From assembly GCA_036365145.1 (NCBI GenBank), contig JAEOAD010000005.1, positions 1,116,001 through 1,180,000 on the forward strand: a DNA stretch of 64,000 bases. The letters run 5' to 3'. Position numbers and translations under genes: made by a program. This document shows, in pieces, positions 23,625 through 37,520 of the stretch; positions within the stretch are counted from its first letter, which is position 1, and every line of letters begins with the position of its first letter. Origin of the DNA: Orientallactaga sibirica (Eukaryota; Chordata; Mammalia; Rodentia; Dipodidae). Under the pieces are notes generated by a model. It ran no database searches. It was not told the origin of the DNA and saw only the letters and a program-made list of their open reading frames with translations.

Positions 23625-25065
23625 TTGTTTTTAGATACGATGAAACTAGACCACTACAAGTAAAGTGAAAAGAAAAGAACCACCAAAAGTCTGTTTAATT
23701 CAGATTTTCCAATGATTTTTATACCTTTTAGTTAGTTTACTTGCCTTTGTATAGATTCAGGTGTTAACTGGGCCAATGGCCACCCCTTCCAAAGTCTGCC
23801 TGTGCCAGGCTCTTGTGTATATGATGGACACAGTTAGGGTGCAGGTCCAGCTTGGAGATAATCTGGGATATGTATACCTCCCAGATACTATCTTTAAGGA
23901 AAATTCTCTCAATCTGCTGCTTAAATGATCTTGTGCTTTTGCTTCTGGGAATAAATGCACAATGGCATGCCTATAGTGCCATCTGGGACCACACTGGAAG
24001 GCACACACTAAACATGATTGGACACTTGATTTAGATGAGATAAAAGAAACACCTAACACATTTAATATGCCCGCCCTTGAACACTGAATCTAATCCCAGT
24101 TTTCTACATCCACTTCACTCAACCCTTGTTGCTTAGCATTAGAAATAAAATAGTTACTCAATGGGCGAGTATATGAGGTATTGTTGTTCTTTTCCAACCA
24201 CATAACAAATTTATTGTAATTTATCACTTACCCTCAAAAAGTTATTATTGAATTTGATTTAATATGAATATTTCCTGAGGCAAAAATTAAGTTGGGAGTC
24301 ATATTTTAGACCTAAAGAACATATTTTCAACCTATCTTCAGCAGAAGAAAAACAGAGAAGTTAACAGGAAGAAATACAGTAGAGAGCAAAGGTAACTCAA
24401 ACATTATGAGTAAGTTCAGAGGCAGAACGAGAGCAATGGAAGATATACTGAATCCATTAACAGAGAATATGATCCAATGAAAATAAGTAGTAAAATAAGG
24501 AAGGGACCTCATATATTAAGCATTTTATGACCATATTAACACTTCAATAAAAAGGTTAGAAGATAAATCTATAGACAGCTGAAGAAAAGGCAAATATTAA
24601 ATAAAAATAGGAAAATGCAAAGATAATAGCACTGTAGGATCAACCCAGGACATCCATCACCCAACTCTCAGGTATTATCAGAAAGAAGAAAGAATTGAAG
24701 TGGAGAGAATAATGTATGAATAAATCTCAAAGCACAAGTAAATGACATTCAGTAGATATTTCTTGAAGCACACATTTATCCATTCTTCATCTCATGAGTG
24801 CCAATCATAGTTATTGATTACAGATTACCTGCCAGAGTATATGCTAGTCACTGGGGAGGCAAAGAAAATAAGATGAAATTTCTGATTTCCATTGTTCTCC
24901 GATGATAAAGCTCACTTCTTTTTCCTATAGTAATTCTAGACTGAGTAATGATTAATACTTAATAATGTGATGATAATTAATAGATTAATAATATGTACTG
25001 ATTTGGGGATGTGTATATGGACTCATTGCTATTCAGTCCATAAGGTCAATTTTAAGTAATTACAG
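23625..25065. other. Intron, nothing recognised
   Basis: The segment 23757-24060 is less AT-rich and might be an old transposon, but I could not assign it. Confidence 0.35.
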
Positions 25066-25067
25066 AG

Positions 25068-25365
25068 AGAGGGCTTGGGAAGATAACTCAGTAGTCACAG
25101 CTGCTTGTTTTCAGTCTGCCAGCCCAGATTCAATTTCCATGTCACTGGCATATACTTGATACACAGTGTGGTCAAGCATCCGGTATTTGCTTACAGTCAC
25201 AAGAGCCGTGGCAGGCAAAAGCACTGTGGTGGTACATATAATCCTATGTGCACTTGGGATGTGGAGACAGGAAAAGTTCAAGGCGATCCTGAGCTACATA
25301 GTTAGTTGGAGATTATCTTGTGCTCATTAAACTGTTCCAAAAGCAAAACAAAAAAAAAAAAATGT
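25068..25365 (+). mobile_element. Composite tRNA + B1 SINE (B4-like)
   Basis: The tRNA-like head 'cttgggaagataactcagtag' is followed by a B1-like part ('ggtggtacatataatcctat', 'gttcaaggcgatcctgagct') and an A-rich tail at 25345-25362. Confidence 0.55.
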
Positions 25366-25369
25366 AATG

Positions 25370-28300
25370 TTCAAAGAAGTTTTCAATAAATGTTTCTTTT
25401 TCAGTTCACTTTAAAAGATTTTCCTGGATCACAGGTTATCAGGGAAAAGAAGCAGGGAAGGGACTGGGTCTTTCATGTCAGAACTTTGAGGAAGCATTTG
25501 TGTAAATAATCAGAAAGAACCCGAGTAAACAGTAGTGTATGCAGTTTAGTGATACTTGATGTGTCACTTTGAGAGGGAGGAGGGGGCTGTTCTTTGAGCA
25601 GACTCACTGTTGCTGGCAAGTCTCGAACTCATCTCAGCCTCCTGGGTATCTACAGGGAGGAAGGCAGCATCACTAAACTAGATCTGCGTCATATTTCCTT
25701 TAGCATCTTGATCTTCTCAAGACCTTGTAATACAGTTCACGGAGCCATCAAATCTCCTTGTACCAAATAGAATTCAAGCATGCAGTTCCTTGGAACTTGA
25801 ATATGCAGCTTTGGAGGACAATCCTTCGTTCACTTTCAAGCATAGGTGGTTGAATAGGGAGGGTAGCTATGGAGGAAAGAATATGATCCTTCTTGCAAAG
25901 CCAGGAAGTTGGAGAACAGGTTCTCGCAGTCATACTTTAGATCCTCCCTCCCTCTTTGGATAGAAGTGGTAAGTCGGGTTCTTCCTAATGAGAAGACTCT
26001 GAATCACCATTTCCTGCTACATTTAAACAGAGCAAACAGGTACCAAGGGTCATGCAACGTTAGTGCTGTGACTTGGAACACCAAGCCAAACCTTCCCATA
26101 AATCCCAGTCTCCTATCTGCTGAGGCTTATTTAGATCACTTTATTCTCAAAATGTTATTACCACTTTTACATAAATGGCTCTCGTGGACCCTACTTAATA
26201 CATTATAATGAGGTTTTGTAATACTTTGATTTCTAAAATTCTGCAGTTAATATATTGCCAGGCATCATGGATGAAGTAATTGAAACAGTTTTATTGTGTC
26301 ACTAATTTAATCTTTGCTTTCTCTGGCTCATCTGTCCACTACTTCTAATACTAGTGTAGTTTTCTAAAGAAATAAAAAGATGATAGCTAGTATGTGAAAA
26401 ACTTCCCAATAATCCCTCATATCACATTGAAGCTTAAAAGAACTAACCTTTCTAATGACAGTCATTACACTTGAAGAAAAGTTTTACAAGGTACTTATCA
26501 AGTCATATCAGTATCACAGCATACAATGGTGGGTAAAATATCAACAACTAAAATCCAATGTACTTATATGTGACTGCAAATAATTAGAAGATAAATACCT
26601 TTCAGTTGATATTATTTAACTATACCTTTCCAAAGCAGCTTTTACTAATTTTAAGAATTAATACATCTGTATTTTTTTTTGTTTTCATTGTAAACACATT
26701 TACACAATTTAAATAACCAAATGTTGACTTAATACCATACATGACTCATAATTTGTGCTCAATTTTGGTATGCTAAACCTTGGAAGAATTAATTTCATTC
26801 AATCTAAAATAATTAGGAGGTTACCAATCTATATGAAGAGTAATGTCCCTCTTGCTAAAGCCTTCTTCAAGGGGAAAATTCATTGAAATATTTTTGGTAG
26901 AAATATTTGATATTAATAAATTAATTTTTCCTTGGAGCTTTTGGGTAACAAATGACTGAATTTATAATTGAAGGAGCCAGATGACGTTTGTAAACTGTGG
27001 TGTCCAGGTTTTATGAGCAGCAGGTTCACATCATGCTATTCTACATATGGTGGAATAGCCCCATCCTGTCACTAATTCACACTTTGTTGTTTTCATTTGC
27101 TGAGTGTGTAGTACGGTTTTGTTAGGCTTTTGATGACAGTGTTATGAAGGTAACAGTGCAAATGGTCCACACATATTCTGATGCTTGATGGAGAAAAATG
27201 ATTAGTACCCATCTTGCCACTAAGTCGTTTCAAACCAATAAAAAGATCAATATACTGAGGATAAAATAATACCTTATGTTTCTGAAAACCAGGGATCTGT
27301 AGGAATGACTCCTATGCCCCTGAGCCAGCTCTTGGGAACTGTACGAGTTATTTCTTCACACATTATTCTAATCCTGTGTGTTCAGTGAGATCATTCTGTT
27401 GGCGCCTTAAGCTAAACTTTGGTGGGCTGCGCCATGCAAATTGGTAAATGACAGTGAGAGACTTCTCTGTTTTTCCCTCCTAGAGGGCTTGCTGTTGAAC
27501 ACTTAGCAGAACCACATTGTTTTAGTCTAAATACTGGGTCTTGGAATTATTCACTCAGCACTACAGAGTGAATGCTAGAAGAAGCACTCCCTGTACCTAG
27601 GGCTCAGCAAGTCTCTCTTCCGCAGATAGTTTACTCCCAGAAAGAAGAAAAAAGAAGGCATTTGTGTGTATCTCTTCTCAAACTCTCCTGTAATTCACCT
27701 TCACAAGGACAGAGGAAAAGTGTGAAACAGTAAGATATAACACTGTGCTTGGAAGCAACCATTAATAGTGTGAATGAATTTCTGTCATCAAGAGCTACAA
27801 CTTTCTTCTTTGTGCCCTTTGTCCAGTCAATATAGCCATTGAGAAATGGACATGAATAAAGGTGTGATTCCCCCCTCCATGGAGAGGATATTAGCATCCC
27901 ATTAGGACAGTCTTTTCCAACCTGCATGACCTACCAGAAACTCTGTATTCTTTGGGTATGTCTTTGTGCATAATGATAGACAGTAGCTATTTATTCCCAG
28001 AGGGCTCTATCTCTTGGACTCATATATGAAAACAAAGTATTTATACATTAAAGCACATTCATTTCTCAATAAATTAAACTCCAAAATTTTCTTACACCTT
28101 TTTTTCCTATAATGATACATGGTTTCACAATGAAAAACATTCCTTATATTTTTTCTGAGAAGCCAATGGATATATGACATTTCAGGATGATACAGATATA
28201 GATGATATAGATAGACAAAGACGTACCAGCTCACATTCGTTCACAACATATGTAGGCTCATAGAATTTGTGTCTTTCTGAAATTGTGAACAATTTACTGT

Positions 28301-28700
28301 GAGTTGTCAAAGACATGTCCTCAAATCTGTTTCTTCACAGAATCAACACATCTGTAATTGGAGGCATTACTAGGGGAAAATGAAACAAATAGGAAATACC
28401 TTTGTCCAAAATTCCTAAGTTATGAAAAAGCACAAAATTTTTAGAACAATACATTAATTAACTCAATTCTAAGGCCTCTCTGCATGCCATTGTGAAAATT
28501 TATTTTCTACTACCTTTGTTATCCTATAGTTGTTAATCATACATTGTCACATGGAAGCTTGGCAATTTGGCCAAAAATAAGACACTTCACTAATATGCAT
28601 ATATAACTCCAACCACCCAGTATAAAGGCTAATAATAAAATGCCAACTGTTTGATGCCTACATTTATTTATAAATGTCTGATTTTCTAATTGTTTGAAGA
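25370..28700. other. Long repeat-poor intron stretch
   Basis: About 3.3 kb without a recognisable SINE, L1 or LTR. No coding exon seen. A possible home for conserved non-coding sequence. Confidence 0.4.
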
Positions 28701-28717
28701 TACAATGATTATTTTAA

Positions 28718-29007
28718 TGCATTTATTTATTATTTTTATTTTATTTTTGGAGAGAGACACACACACACAGAGAAAGACAGAGAGGGAGAGGGAGACAGAT
28801 AAAGATGGGCGCGCCAGCATTCTCTCAGCTGCTGTGAACGAAATCCAGATGCGTGCGCTCCCCTTGTGGTCAAGTGTGGCATTGCGCCCTTGCGTCACTG
28901 CATCTGGCTAAACGTGGGACCTGGAGATTGGAACCGCTGGAGATTGGAACCAGCGTTCTTAGGCTTAGCAGGCAGGCGCCTTAACTGCTAAGCCATCTCT
29001 CCAGCCC
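28718..29007 (-). mobile_element. Dip SINE, longest copy, with perfect target duplication
   Basis: Flanked by caatgattattttaa at 28703-28717 and 29008-29022, identical over 15 bases. It keeps several CpGs ('gggcgcgcc', 'gatgcgtgcgctc'). It carries an extra ~25 bases and a duplicated 'ggagattggaacc' (28922-28953). These signs suggest a fairly recent insertion. Confidence 0.9.
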
Positions 29008-29171
29008 CAATGATTATTTTAAAAAGAACCTTATCATCTAGAAACATAGTGTGAAACCAAAACATGTTCCTATGTTCATCTAAAAGTCAGAAGAAATTAT
29101 AGTACTTGCTGATTTCTTACTCTTCTCTGCTCAGAGTCAGTATCTTTTGGGAAGTTCAGCAGTCTCTATCA

Positions 29172-29213
29172 CACACACACGCACGCACACACATACACAC
29201 GCATACACACACA
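29172..29213. repeat. Imperfect (CA)n microsatellite
   Basis: CA repeats interrupted by G and T (cacacgcacgcacacacatac). Confidence 0.85.
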
Positions 29214-29744
29214 TCTCTATCAATTTCTGAAAAAAGTTTTTCTTAAAGTCTTAGGAGTTATATTAGTTTAATGTACATATTTTCATAGTCATATTTCTAA
29301 AGACCTAAAGAGTTAATTGGATGCATACAACATAATCACTGGCAACACAAATTCATCAATGAACAAGTTTATTCCAGGACAGAATGACAGGGTTATTGAA
29401 AGCCAATCTTTATTTTGATTTTATTTCTTTGTGTATCACATTTTTAGCAAGAAGACTTTTTAAAAGGAATACTTCATAAATAGTTATCTATCTTTCTTAG
29501 ATCTTTGAAGGTTTTTATTGCTTGTCCTATGTTTGATGGGTAATCTGCAATATGAAAATGTCTGATAATATATGGTCTTTGACAGAATATGTAGATGTTC
29601 TTTTCCATTTTCTTTTCTTATTTAAGCGTTTGTTCACAGACTTTCTTTTCATATTACGGGGTGGTGAATTATGGTGTTAGTTAAGTTCTTAGGTAAGAAG
29701 CAGACTTGTCAATTGCACTTGTACCATAGTAACTCAACTGGCTT

Positions 29745-30105
29745 ATTGGTTACTTTACTTATCACTGTGACCCAATGCCTCACAGGAAGCAACTCAAGGA
29801 AGGAAAGATTTATTGTGTCTTATGGCTCAGGAGACACAATCCATCATGGTGAGACCAGGGTGAGCCAGGCAGCAGGAGCGGGTAGAGAAGCTCCTTCGTG
29901 TCCCGGAGTACACGGGATCAGAAATGGGGCAAAAATGGACCCAAGCTATAAACTTCAAGGTCCACTCCCTAAAAGTCATTTTGTCCAGCTAGTTCCCATC
30001 TTCCAAAACTTCCCAACCTCCCAAAACAGCATCATCATCTGGGGACCATGTGTTCAAACACAAAAGCTTATTGAAGGCCTGTTTTATTCAGTCCATGACA
30101 ATTGG
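29745..30105 (-). mobile_element. Rodent MaLR-like LTR, minus strand
   Basis: The blocks 'ggggaccatgtgttcaaacac', 'ccatcatggtgagacc' and 'aaggaaggaaagatttattg' correspond to the reverse of ORR1/MT-like LTRs (start, middle, A-signal end). Edges are approximate. A 150-residue open frame here is LTR sequence, not a gene. Confidence 0.5.
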
Positions 30106-30171
30106 CTTGACATACTTGAGTAAAAAAAAAAAAAAAAAAGATAGGTTAGAAATCACTGTATGTTCCATTGT

Positions 30172-30275
30172 TTAGTTTTTGGAGACAGACTCTTGCTGTA
30201 CAGGGAAATCAGCTTCAATGATATCATCTGGCCTCTGCCTTGCAAGGGCTGGGATTACACACGGATGACAACAGG
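30172..30275 (-). mobile_element. B1-like remnant
   Basis: 'gtttttggagacagactctt' to 'gggctgggattacacacgg'. Diverged. Confidence 0.45.
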
Positions 30276-30279
30276 CTCC

Positions 30280-32600
30280 ACTCACTTCATATTTGGAGCT
30301 GACAGATGTCCTCCAGCCCAGCGCTCAGGACTGCTCCCTCCACACATGCTGCCACTCAGAGTTTTAAGTTTCTCTTCTTCTGTCTTAGGTTGCTTCCTCA
30401 GATTGAGTGGAGCTTTGAACACAGCTGCTTTACTACTAAACTCATTCTAAAGTCATGAAGCTAGCACAAGGATAGTATAAATACATTCATAACTGTAATC
30501 AACCAAGCTTTTTATCAAACTTAACAAATTTCTATCTCTGGTCCCTAACCAAACATTCTAATTATTTTTAAAGTTAGACTGTGCTTTGATGAAGAGACTG
30601 GGTTGTTATTAACACGTTTTAAATAATGTGTTGTTATGAGCAACGCATTTATATTTCCTTTCATTGACAGACATCACTGTAAAGGATTTGTATTCTATTA
30701 CCCTTTCTATTTGTTTTCATAACAAGAATACTACATCTAATAATCTCATATAATGTACAATTAAAATATTCAACATTTCTATACTGTAAAGCAAGCTAAG
30801 ACAATTTGTAGGCTTTATTCATTAAGGAGTTTATTTGTGAACATTTTATAACATATAGGATATTTCAGAAAATATGATGTTCACATTAAACCAGTGATCT
30901 GCATTTAACCTACATTCTTGTTTTCTGTCATTGTAAACCATGCAGGTAAAGATAATATTCTCTTTCTCCAAAGCTCAATCTGATCTCTTCTGTCTCCTGG
31001 AGTTATTGCTCTTCCTATTGCCTGAACTCTACCATACAGACATGTGTTATATATACTTGCTTTCTAAATTCACATAATTAGCATAATTTTGAAATTGAAT
31101 GGAAATGGTGATTTTGTTTATTGATGAGAGAAATGGATTCAAAATCCTCTTCTATATATGACAGATCCTCATTGTTTGTGTGTCTGTTTCTAAATGAATA
31201 TTCAAAAGATCTTGTCTGAATATTCTAGGATCCTGTCAGTTTCTGTCAGTCATTGCCAAACTTGAAGGACAACCTGGAAATTTGAAAATTGGCTAAAATA
31301 TAATACACTTCAGAATATGGAGTCTGAGGCATTGCCTATTGATCTTTTTATCATGGCTTTTTCTTTCATCTTGTCAGTTGGTAAATTTATAATCTGATGT
31401 CCTGCTTGGACTCTTGCATCTTACAACCATTTGTCTGTTGTTTTTACACTTCACAGCAACTCTGCTGGGCACTACACCCTTGGGTCACACTTTCCCTCAG
31501 AACTTTTGTCCAGTGTTGTTCCGTCTTTTGTCCTTTGATGTCGCCCTAGGGAAGTCTGAGGTCAGCCTGACTTTTCTCTCTTGTACTTAACTCCTATGTG
31601 TGTACCTACCCTTGAATGTATGGGTGGTATTTCATGTCAATGCTCACTAAAAAGTTTTATTGAAATGTATTTTGCAATTTAAATGGCCAGATTCATCCTC
31701 TATTTAGAGAAATTAACCTCCTGAATATGTTTTTGTTTAAATAATGTGGTCTGTTTTACAAAAGTCAATATACTCTGTAATATAGCAATTTTTATTTCCT
31801 CTATACTATCTTTTTCTCTTCTTTTCTATAACCAGTACTACCTTCCAACCTAAGTATGACACTAGAGTGCCCCCTGCTGCCACCAGTTGCTATTTGGGGC
31901 CATGTTCACTCATGATGGGATTTTTCATTAAACATACTATAGTGTCTTAGTTGATGAATTCCCCAGCCATTGATTTTAAACACATTTCAAGGATGGATCA
32001 TATCTTGTAACTGATTTAATTTTTTTAAAGCAGATTAAACTGAAGGTAGAATTCCATTAGGTCCTAGGAATGGCTGATTGTTGGCTCTTGAAGAGGCTGT
32101 GAATAGAGCTTGGAAGTATAGGCTGAATATCCATGTGTGCATTCCTGCCCCTCCCCCCATAACACATGGCAGAGCAGAGGTGTGGGAAAGCAATGATAGG
32201 CCGTGGTTGAACCTGGGCACCCAGGAGTTGGCCAATGTTCTTTGCTTTTCAGGTCCTTTTATTTACTCAAGGTGTAGTTTCAGGATATCAGGGCAGATAA
32301 TATAAACATTTTATAGTAGTTTGTTATTGTGAAATCACTTTTAAAATTTTTATGAATTAATTTGGATATATTGCTTTAAAAAATCTGTATCGCTTTTTTT
32401 GGCTCTTCAATTCCTATTCTATTTTATTGCTTTATATGCTTTTCAGTATATCCATAGCACAAAACAATCAGGGAATTAATGTTCTCTTTTCTTCCAAACT
32501 GAAATATTCACATGTCCTTTGTAAAATGTGTTTCTTTGTCTTTTCTTCCCCTTCATATGCCCCAGTAATAGCTACCATATCATATTACTAGATCTTATCC
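30280..32600. other. Repeat-poor intron stretch
   Basis: About 2.3 kb of AT-rich sequence with no recognised element. Confidence 0.4.
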
Positions 32601-32605
32601 TTTGT

Positions 32606-34440
32606 TCATTTATTTATTTAATTCATTAAGGGCATATTTGGTATGGATACATCATGAGTTGGTACCATCCTTTCCCTTGTCCCTGCCCTCCTTCTGCTGC
32701 GGGGACATCTTCAGTGGGGTTGCTGGTATTCCCCTTGGGCATGTGGGTTATGTGTTGTGAGAGCAGCAGTCAGTTGTTGGGGGGAAGGCAATACCTCTGG
32801 GCATGATGTCCCAACCTGTGACTCTTACAGTCTTTCTGCACCTTCTTCTGCGGACTTCCCTGAGCCATGTTGGGTGTGTTTTAAATCTACTTCAGTGATG
32901 AGCTCTTAGGATCCTCTGGATCTCTTCTTTGGTATGTGTTGAATGTCCTCAGTGTCTGTCTCCTTCACCCTGGCACTGTTGTCAGGATCACCATGGAAGA
33001 AACACTCTTGCTCATCTTCCCATTTCCTCTGTGGTTTCAGCTGGGGCTTGGCTGGAGTGCAAGGGATGGTTTATCTCCTTGGGTCTTACTATATCCTGAA
33101 AAAGAAAAACAGTTTCTCCACTGGAGAGTGAAGTCAGCACAGGTACAATGGGATAAGCCGTGTTAATTTAGGGAGGATTTGATGGATGTAGCCCCATTTT
33201 TAGCCAAAGACTAATGGCAGCTTGACATTGGAAAGCATAATCTTTGTCTCCATAGGATTCTGCTCTGGTTCCCACTTCCAGATGTGGGTTCCTTTCTGCT
33301 ATGCTGTGTGCCACTATTACGCTTATGTGTGCATCTTGTCAGCGTGTTTGTTTCTGAGTAGCTTGGACCCGTGCTTGGTTGGACCTTTGTTGGCCACTTT
33401 CCCCCAGGAGCTCATGTAGCATTTTCCTGCACTACATGGGTTGTCTGTGGACTGGCTCCTTTCTGTATCCAGCCAGGTCTCTCCGTGGTCTGTGCTGGCA
33501 GCATATGGTGTCTTTAGCAACAGGATCTTACCTTTTACCTCAGGTGAGTAATGAAGTGCTTTGACAGAAGCCTGTCTTATTTTCAGAACCTCGTAGGTCT
33601 CTCCAATCAACAGTTCATTGTGGGTAGCAACCACATTCTGAAAGTGAAAGTTACAGGCCAAAGCTAAAATTTTTTCTAAGGTTAGGCATCATCCCACCCT
33701 CTCTAGGGCCCTCCTTTTCAGTGCTTCCCTCATGCTCTTGTTGAGGTTTTAATCCTCAATCTATCTTCAGGGATAAAGTTTTCTGTGGTGCCAGTTCATT
33801 TTAGGTTTAGTTTTGTGCCACCCCCGCCAGCCTTCCCCTCTCCTGAAATCCTTCCATCCCTGTTGTCTGAACCTCAAGTTGCCTGTCAGGTATGACAGCC
33901 ACTCAAGCTGATCCAGGTTAGGAACCACAGTTGAGTGAGATCATGAGGCATTTGCTATTCTGTGATTGTGTGTGTTCACTGAGTATTATCTGCCCCAAGT
34001 CCATCCATTTTTCCACAAATTTCATTGTGTGATTTTTTTTTCTTGCTGCTGAGTAGAATCCCATTGTATAAGTATAGTACAGCTTCTTTATCCATTCATC
34101 CAATGATGGACGCCTGGGTTGATACCAGTTCTTAACTATCTTAGCTGATCTAAAGCTATATTACAAAGCCATAGTAACAAAAACAGCATGGTACTGGCAT
34201 AAAATGTAAATATAGACCAGAGGAACAGAATTGAAGACCCTGATTTTAGGTCAAGTAACTACAGCTGCTTGGTCTTCAGCAATGGTGCCAATAACATAGA
34301 CTGGAGAAAAGACACCATCTTCAGCAAATGGTGCTGACCAACTGGGTGACCATATGTAGAAAATGAAACTAGACCCACACATCTCACCATGCACAAAAAT
34401 CAAGCCCACATGGATTAAAGACCTGCCATTCTGCATGGTC
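32606..34440 (-). mobile_element. L1 with inverted 5' segment (twin-priming structure)
   Basis: The part 32606-34140 is minus-strand L1 3' region: it starts with the same 3' UTR as 3600 and ends with the sequence just past ORF2 ('tatccattcatccaatgatgg'). From ~34145 to 34440 the strand flips. 'aacagcatggtactggcat', 'agcaaatggtgctgacca' and 'atggattaaagacctg' are ORF2 C-terminal sequence on the plus strand. The inverted part lies upstream of the other in a normal L1, and the breakpoint joins their 5' edges, as twin priming predicts. All frames are broken. Confidence 0.75.
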
Positions 34441-34444
34441 TGGG

Positions 34445-36100
34445 AACTTGTGTTTGTTATTCTGTGTTTGTACATTTGTTTCACTGACTTCCCTTAAACA
34501 ACCTGGCTCATACAGCCCATTTTCTTTTTTACATGTGATGACACAATGAAAAGTTGAGGAGGAACATGTCTTAAGAAATAAAATGACCCTGTGTCAAATG
34601 GCACACACTGTGTTGATTTATTACCTTGGAATGACTTATAGTGGTAAATATATTTTAACTTTGTGTTCTTCTTTTCAAATATGCAAAATGAGAGGCTTAG
34701 TATCGACTTCATCATGTGACTCTGGTGCAGTATGCCAGAGACATCAGAATGGTGATCTAGGGCTGACTCACTGCTGTAATCTGACTGGGTGCACTTGTGT
34801 AATCATTTCTTTCAAATTTGAAAACTTATGAAACAATATATTTCAAAATATGTCTTTTTTTAGTTTGTCTTGAAGTTTTTTCCAAAAGGATAGGACTTGG
34901 CTCTTGTCCCAGTTCTCATGGTTCAGCAGCACCCATCACTCTTCATCTCAACTCATCACAGTTTAGCCAAATACCATTCTCTTTTAGGCTTGCTAGCTCT
35001 ACTTTGTGATATGCATGAAAATGCCTTACTGCTTTATAGTAACACTTCTTAGAGTTATTTTGTGTTTAACATGAGCTTCCTGAAAAAATGTTGAACAGGT
35101 GACATTAGAAATTATTCAGGATGTTCTGATTCTTGTATTCTTGCTTACCTGTGAACCCCCAAATCCACATGCCCAGTCCTGCATATATTAAACTTTGAAA
35201 CTTAAACGTTGTCCTCACTTACAATTTTGTATTGTGTGGCATTTTTATATTCCTTTCTTAATGATATATTAAGTGCTATAGCTTTTCCTCTTCATTCAAA
35301 TTAGATATTGGTTTAAAAAGATAAAGTATTGTTAGTAAAAAGGAAACAAAAATTGGGGTTTTATATCAGAATTAACCATTGTGCTAATTGCTTTTGAAAA
35401 ATAATTCACAAAGCTGTGGCAAAATACTGTCAAATTATACATAATTTTAGGCACTAGGGGACATTAATATTTTAAACATTTGTGACTATAACAGAGGCAC
35501 TTACATATATCAAAGGGTTAAATGTAAAACAATAAAATTTAAAATATAATATACACAATAATCTTATCATGATTATACAGCAAACATATGAATATATGGT
35601 AGTATATCATGTTTTAATATATGCAAAGAAGTAAATAAAAATGCAGTTTTATAAATAGGGATTTTTTAATTTTTGTATATTCACAGATGGTATATTAAAA
35701 GTGTTAGAAACATATTTACATGCTTGCTTATATCAATATCAGATATAGACTATATTTCTACTTTCTGCTAATATAATTTCATTAATACAAAACAAAGATA
35801 GCTTTTGCTGTAAATATTGTGTTCTCTTAAGGGAAGAAAAGCTGTGTTTAAGTATTCGAGGGACTTAGCAAGGGAATAAGAGTCATGAAAGATTAACTTT
35901 TCATACTCTTTTAGCAGATTTAAATGGCTCTAGATTTTCTGTGATGATGTGTTTTATTCTGAATAGCAATAATTCATTTTTATAATTTTTATCTAGAATC
36001 TCATGATACTGAAGACAGATACTTGGAAAGCCTATTTTATCTATCTCATATTTTAAATTCCCTGTTTTCATTCATTTCACATATTATGACTCATTAAATT
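34445..36100. other. Intron, nothing recognised
   Basis: Very AT-rich from 35200 on; the short frames are random. Confidence 0.4.
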
Positions 36101-36117
36101 TGACATAAAGTTATATT

Positions 36118-36360
36118 AATTAATTTATTTTTTTTATTTTATTTTATTTTCTTCATTTATTTGAGTGAGAAATAGGTAGGGAGAGACAGAGAAAGAGAGC
36201 TAGAGAGTGAATGGGCATGCCAGGGCCTCCAGCCACTGCAAACAAACTCCAGATGTGTGTACTACCTTGTGCATCTGGCTTACGTGGGTCTGGAAAATTG
36301 AAGCTGGGTCCTCTGGCTTCATAGGCAAGCACCTTAAGCACTAAGCCATTTCTCCAGCCC
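36118..36360 (-). mobile_element. Dip SINE
   Basis: The reverse tail is a (TTTTA)n run; the copy ends 'taagccatttctccagccc'. Target duplication 'at(a/g)aagttata' at 36105-36115 and 36361-36371. Confidence 0.85.
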
Positions 36361-36379
36361 ATGAAGTTATACTTTGAAA

Positions 36380-37505
36380 TTGCCACCCTTCCATTAAGAA
36401 TGCTGGAATGTAAGCACAGAAATGTGTTTTCTAATGCTTAAACCACTTTATTACACTATGGATAATGTCTGTATGTGTCTTTGTGCTAAGCACACTCCCA
36501 TCAGAAATGAATTAAAACAGGTACTTTCGAGTTGCAAAAAAATGTTCTAAAATGTATCTTTGGGGTTTGCAGATGTCCTCACTAATGGAGATAGAACGCG
36601 CTACAGCCACTCTGTTGGCATCATTTTCCATAAGCTGGGTGTGCTTACGCGTGATAATTTTACATGATTAGCTGTATGGCAACACCACTCCACTTCCTCA
36701 GGGCTGTGAAAAATCCTATGTGCTTGCATCACTTGTGACTCAGGCTTCGGCGGCTGCCTATGACTTTCAAGAAAAGGCCAAAGTCATTATGGCCTTGAAG
36801 ACTGCTAGGCGGTTTTCTTTTTTTTTTTTTTCTGTCCAGCATCTCTTTATCTTGCTGGTTTTACAAAAGCCCTTCTTTCCTTAGCTACTTCTTTTACTAA
36901 CCAAGCATTCCCCAGTGTGCACATGTACACACACCAGACCATTTGCACTCTGCTGGATTAGATGAATATCTACTATTCATTTTCCCCTTCAAAGTGCACA
37001 ACTGTACTTTGCATTTTATTGTACCTGAAGGGATCTTTCACATTTTTCCCTACATGATGTGGACTTCGGAGTCTACAGATATTTTCTACTTCTTTACACA
37101 CATGTTAAATCAATAAGAAAATATTTCTAGACAATGAGTATGTTCAATCAGCACACAACTGTTGAGAATCAACATTTTTACTATGTCTGTGTCACCTTCA
37201 AATGGAATAATGTTATCAACATCAACATTTCTACTAATAGTTCTTGAATTTTTAATAAACATTATTCCCATGGTATAATTATGTATCCAAGATATCAATA
37301 ATAGAGTTTTCTGGTTTCTTTGACAAGTATTTTAATATTCCACAAAGATTCTAAGATAAGTCAAACACATAATTGTGTAGTTTACTAAAATTCTTTCTTT
37401 ATACTAAGCATTTATCTCAACATCTAAGATGTACAAAGTGAAACATGTCAAATGTAATTTTAATGTAAATATGCATATTTCTTTAGATTAAGCACTGTAT
37501 TCATC
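36380..37505. other. Intron with a CpG-bearing unique block
   Basis: 36580-36810 keeps several CpGs and a TGACTCA (36736-36742) in otherwise CpG-poor DNA; otherwise unassigned. Confidence 0.4.
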
Positions 37506-37520
37506 ATGTAAGTTCATTTT

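Noticed and set aside
29671..30123. 150-residue open frame
   Set aside because: Most of it lies in a reverse LTR.
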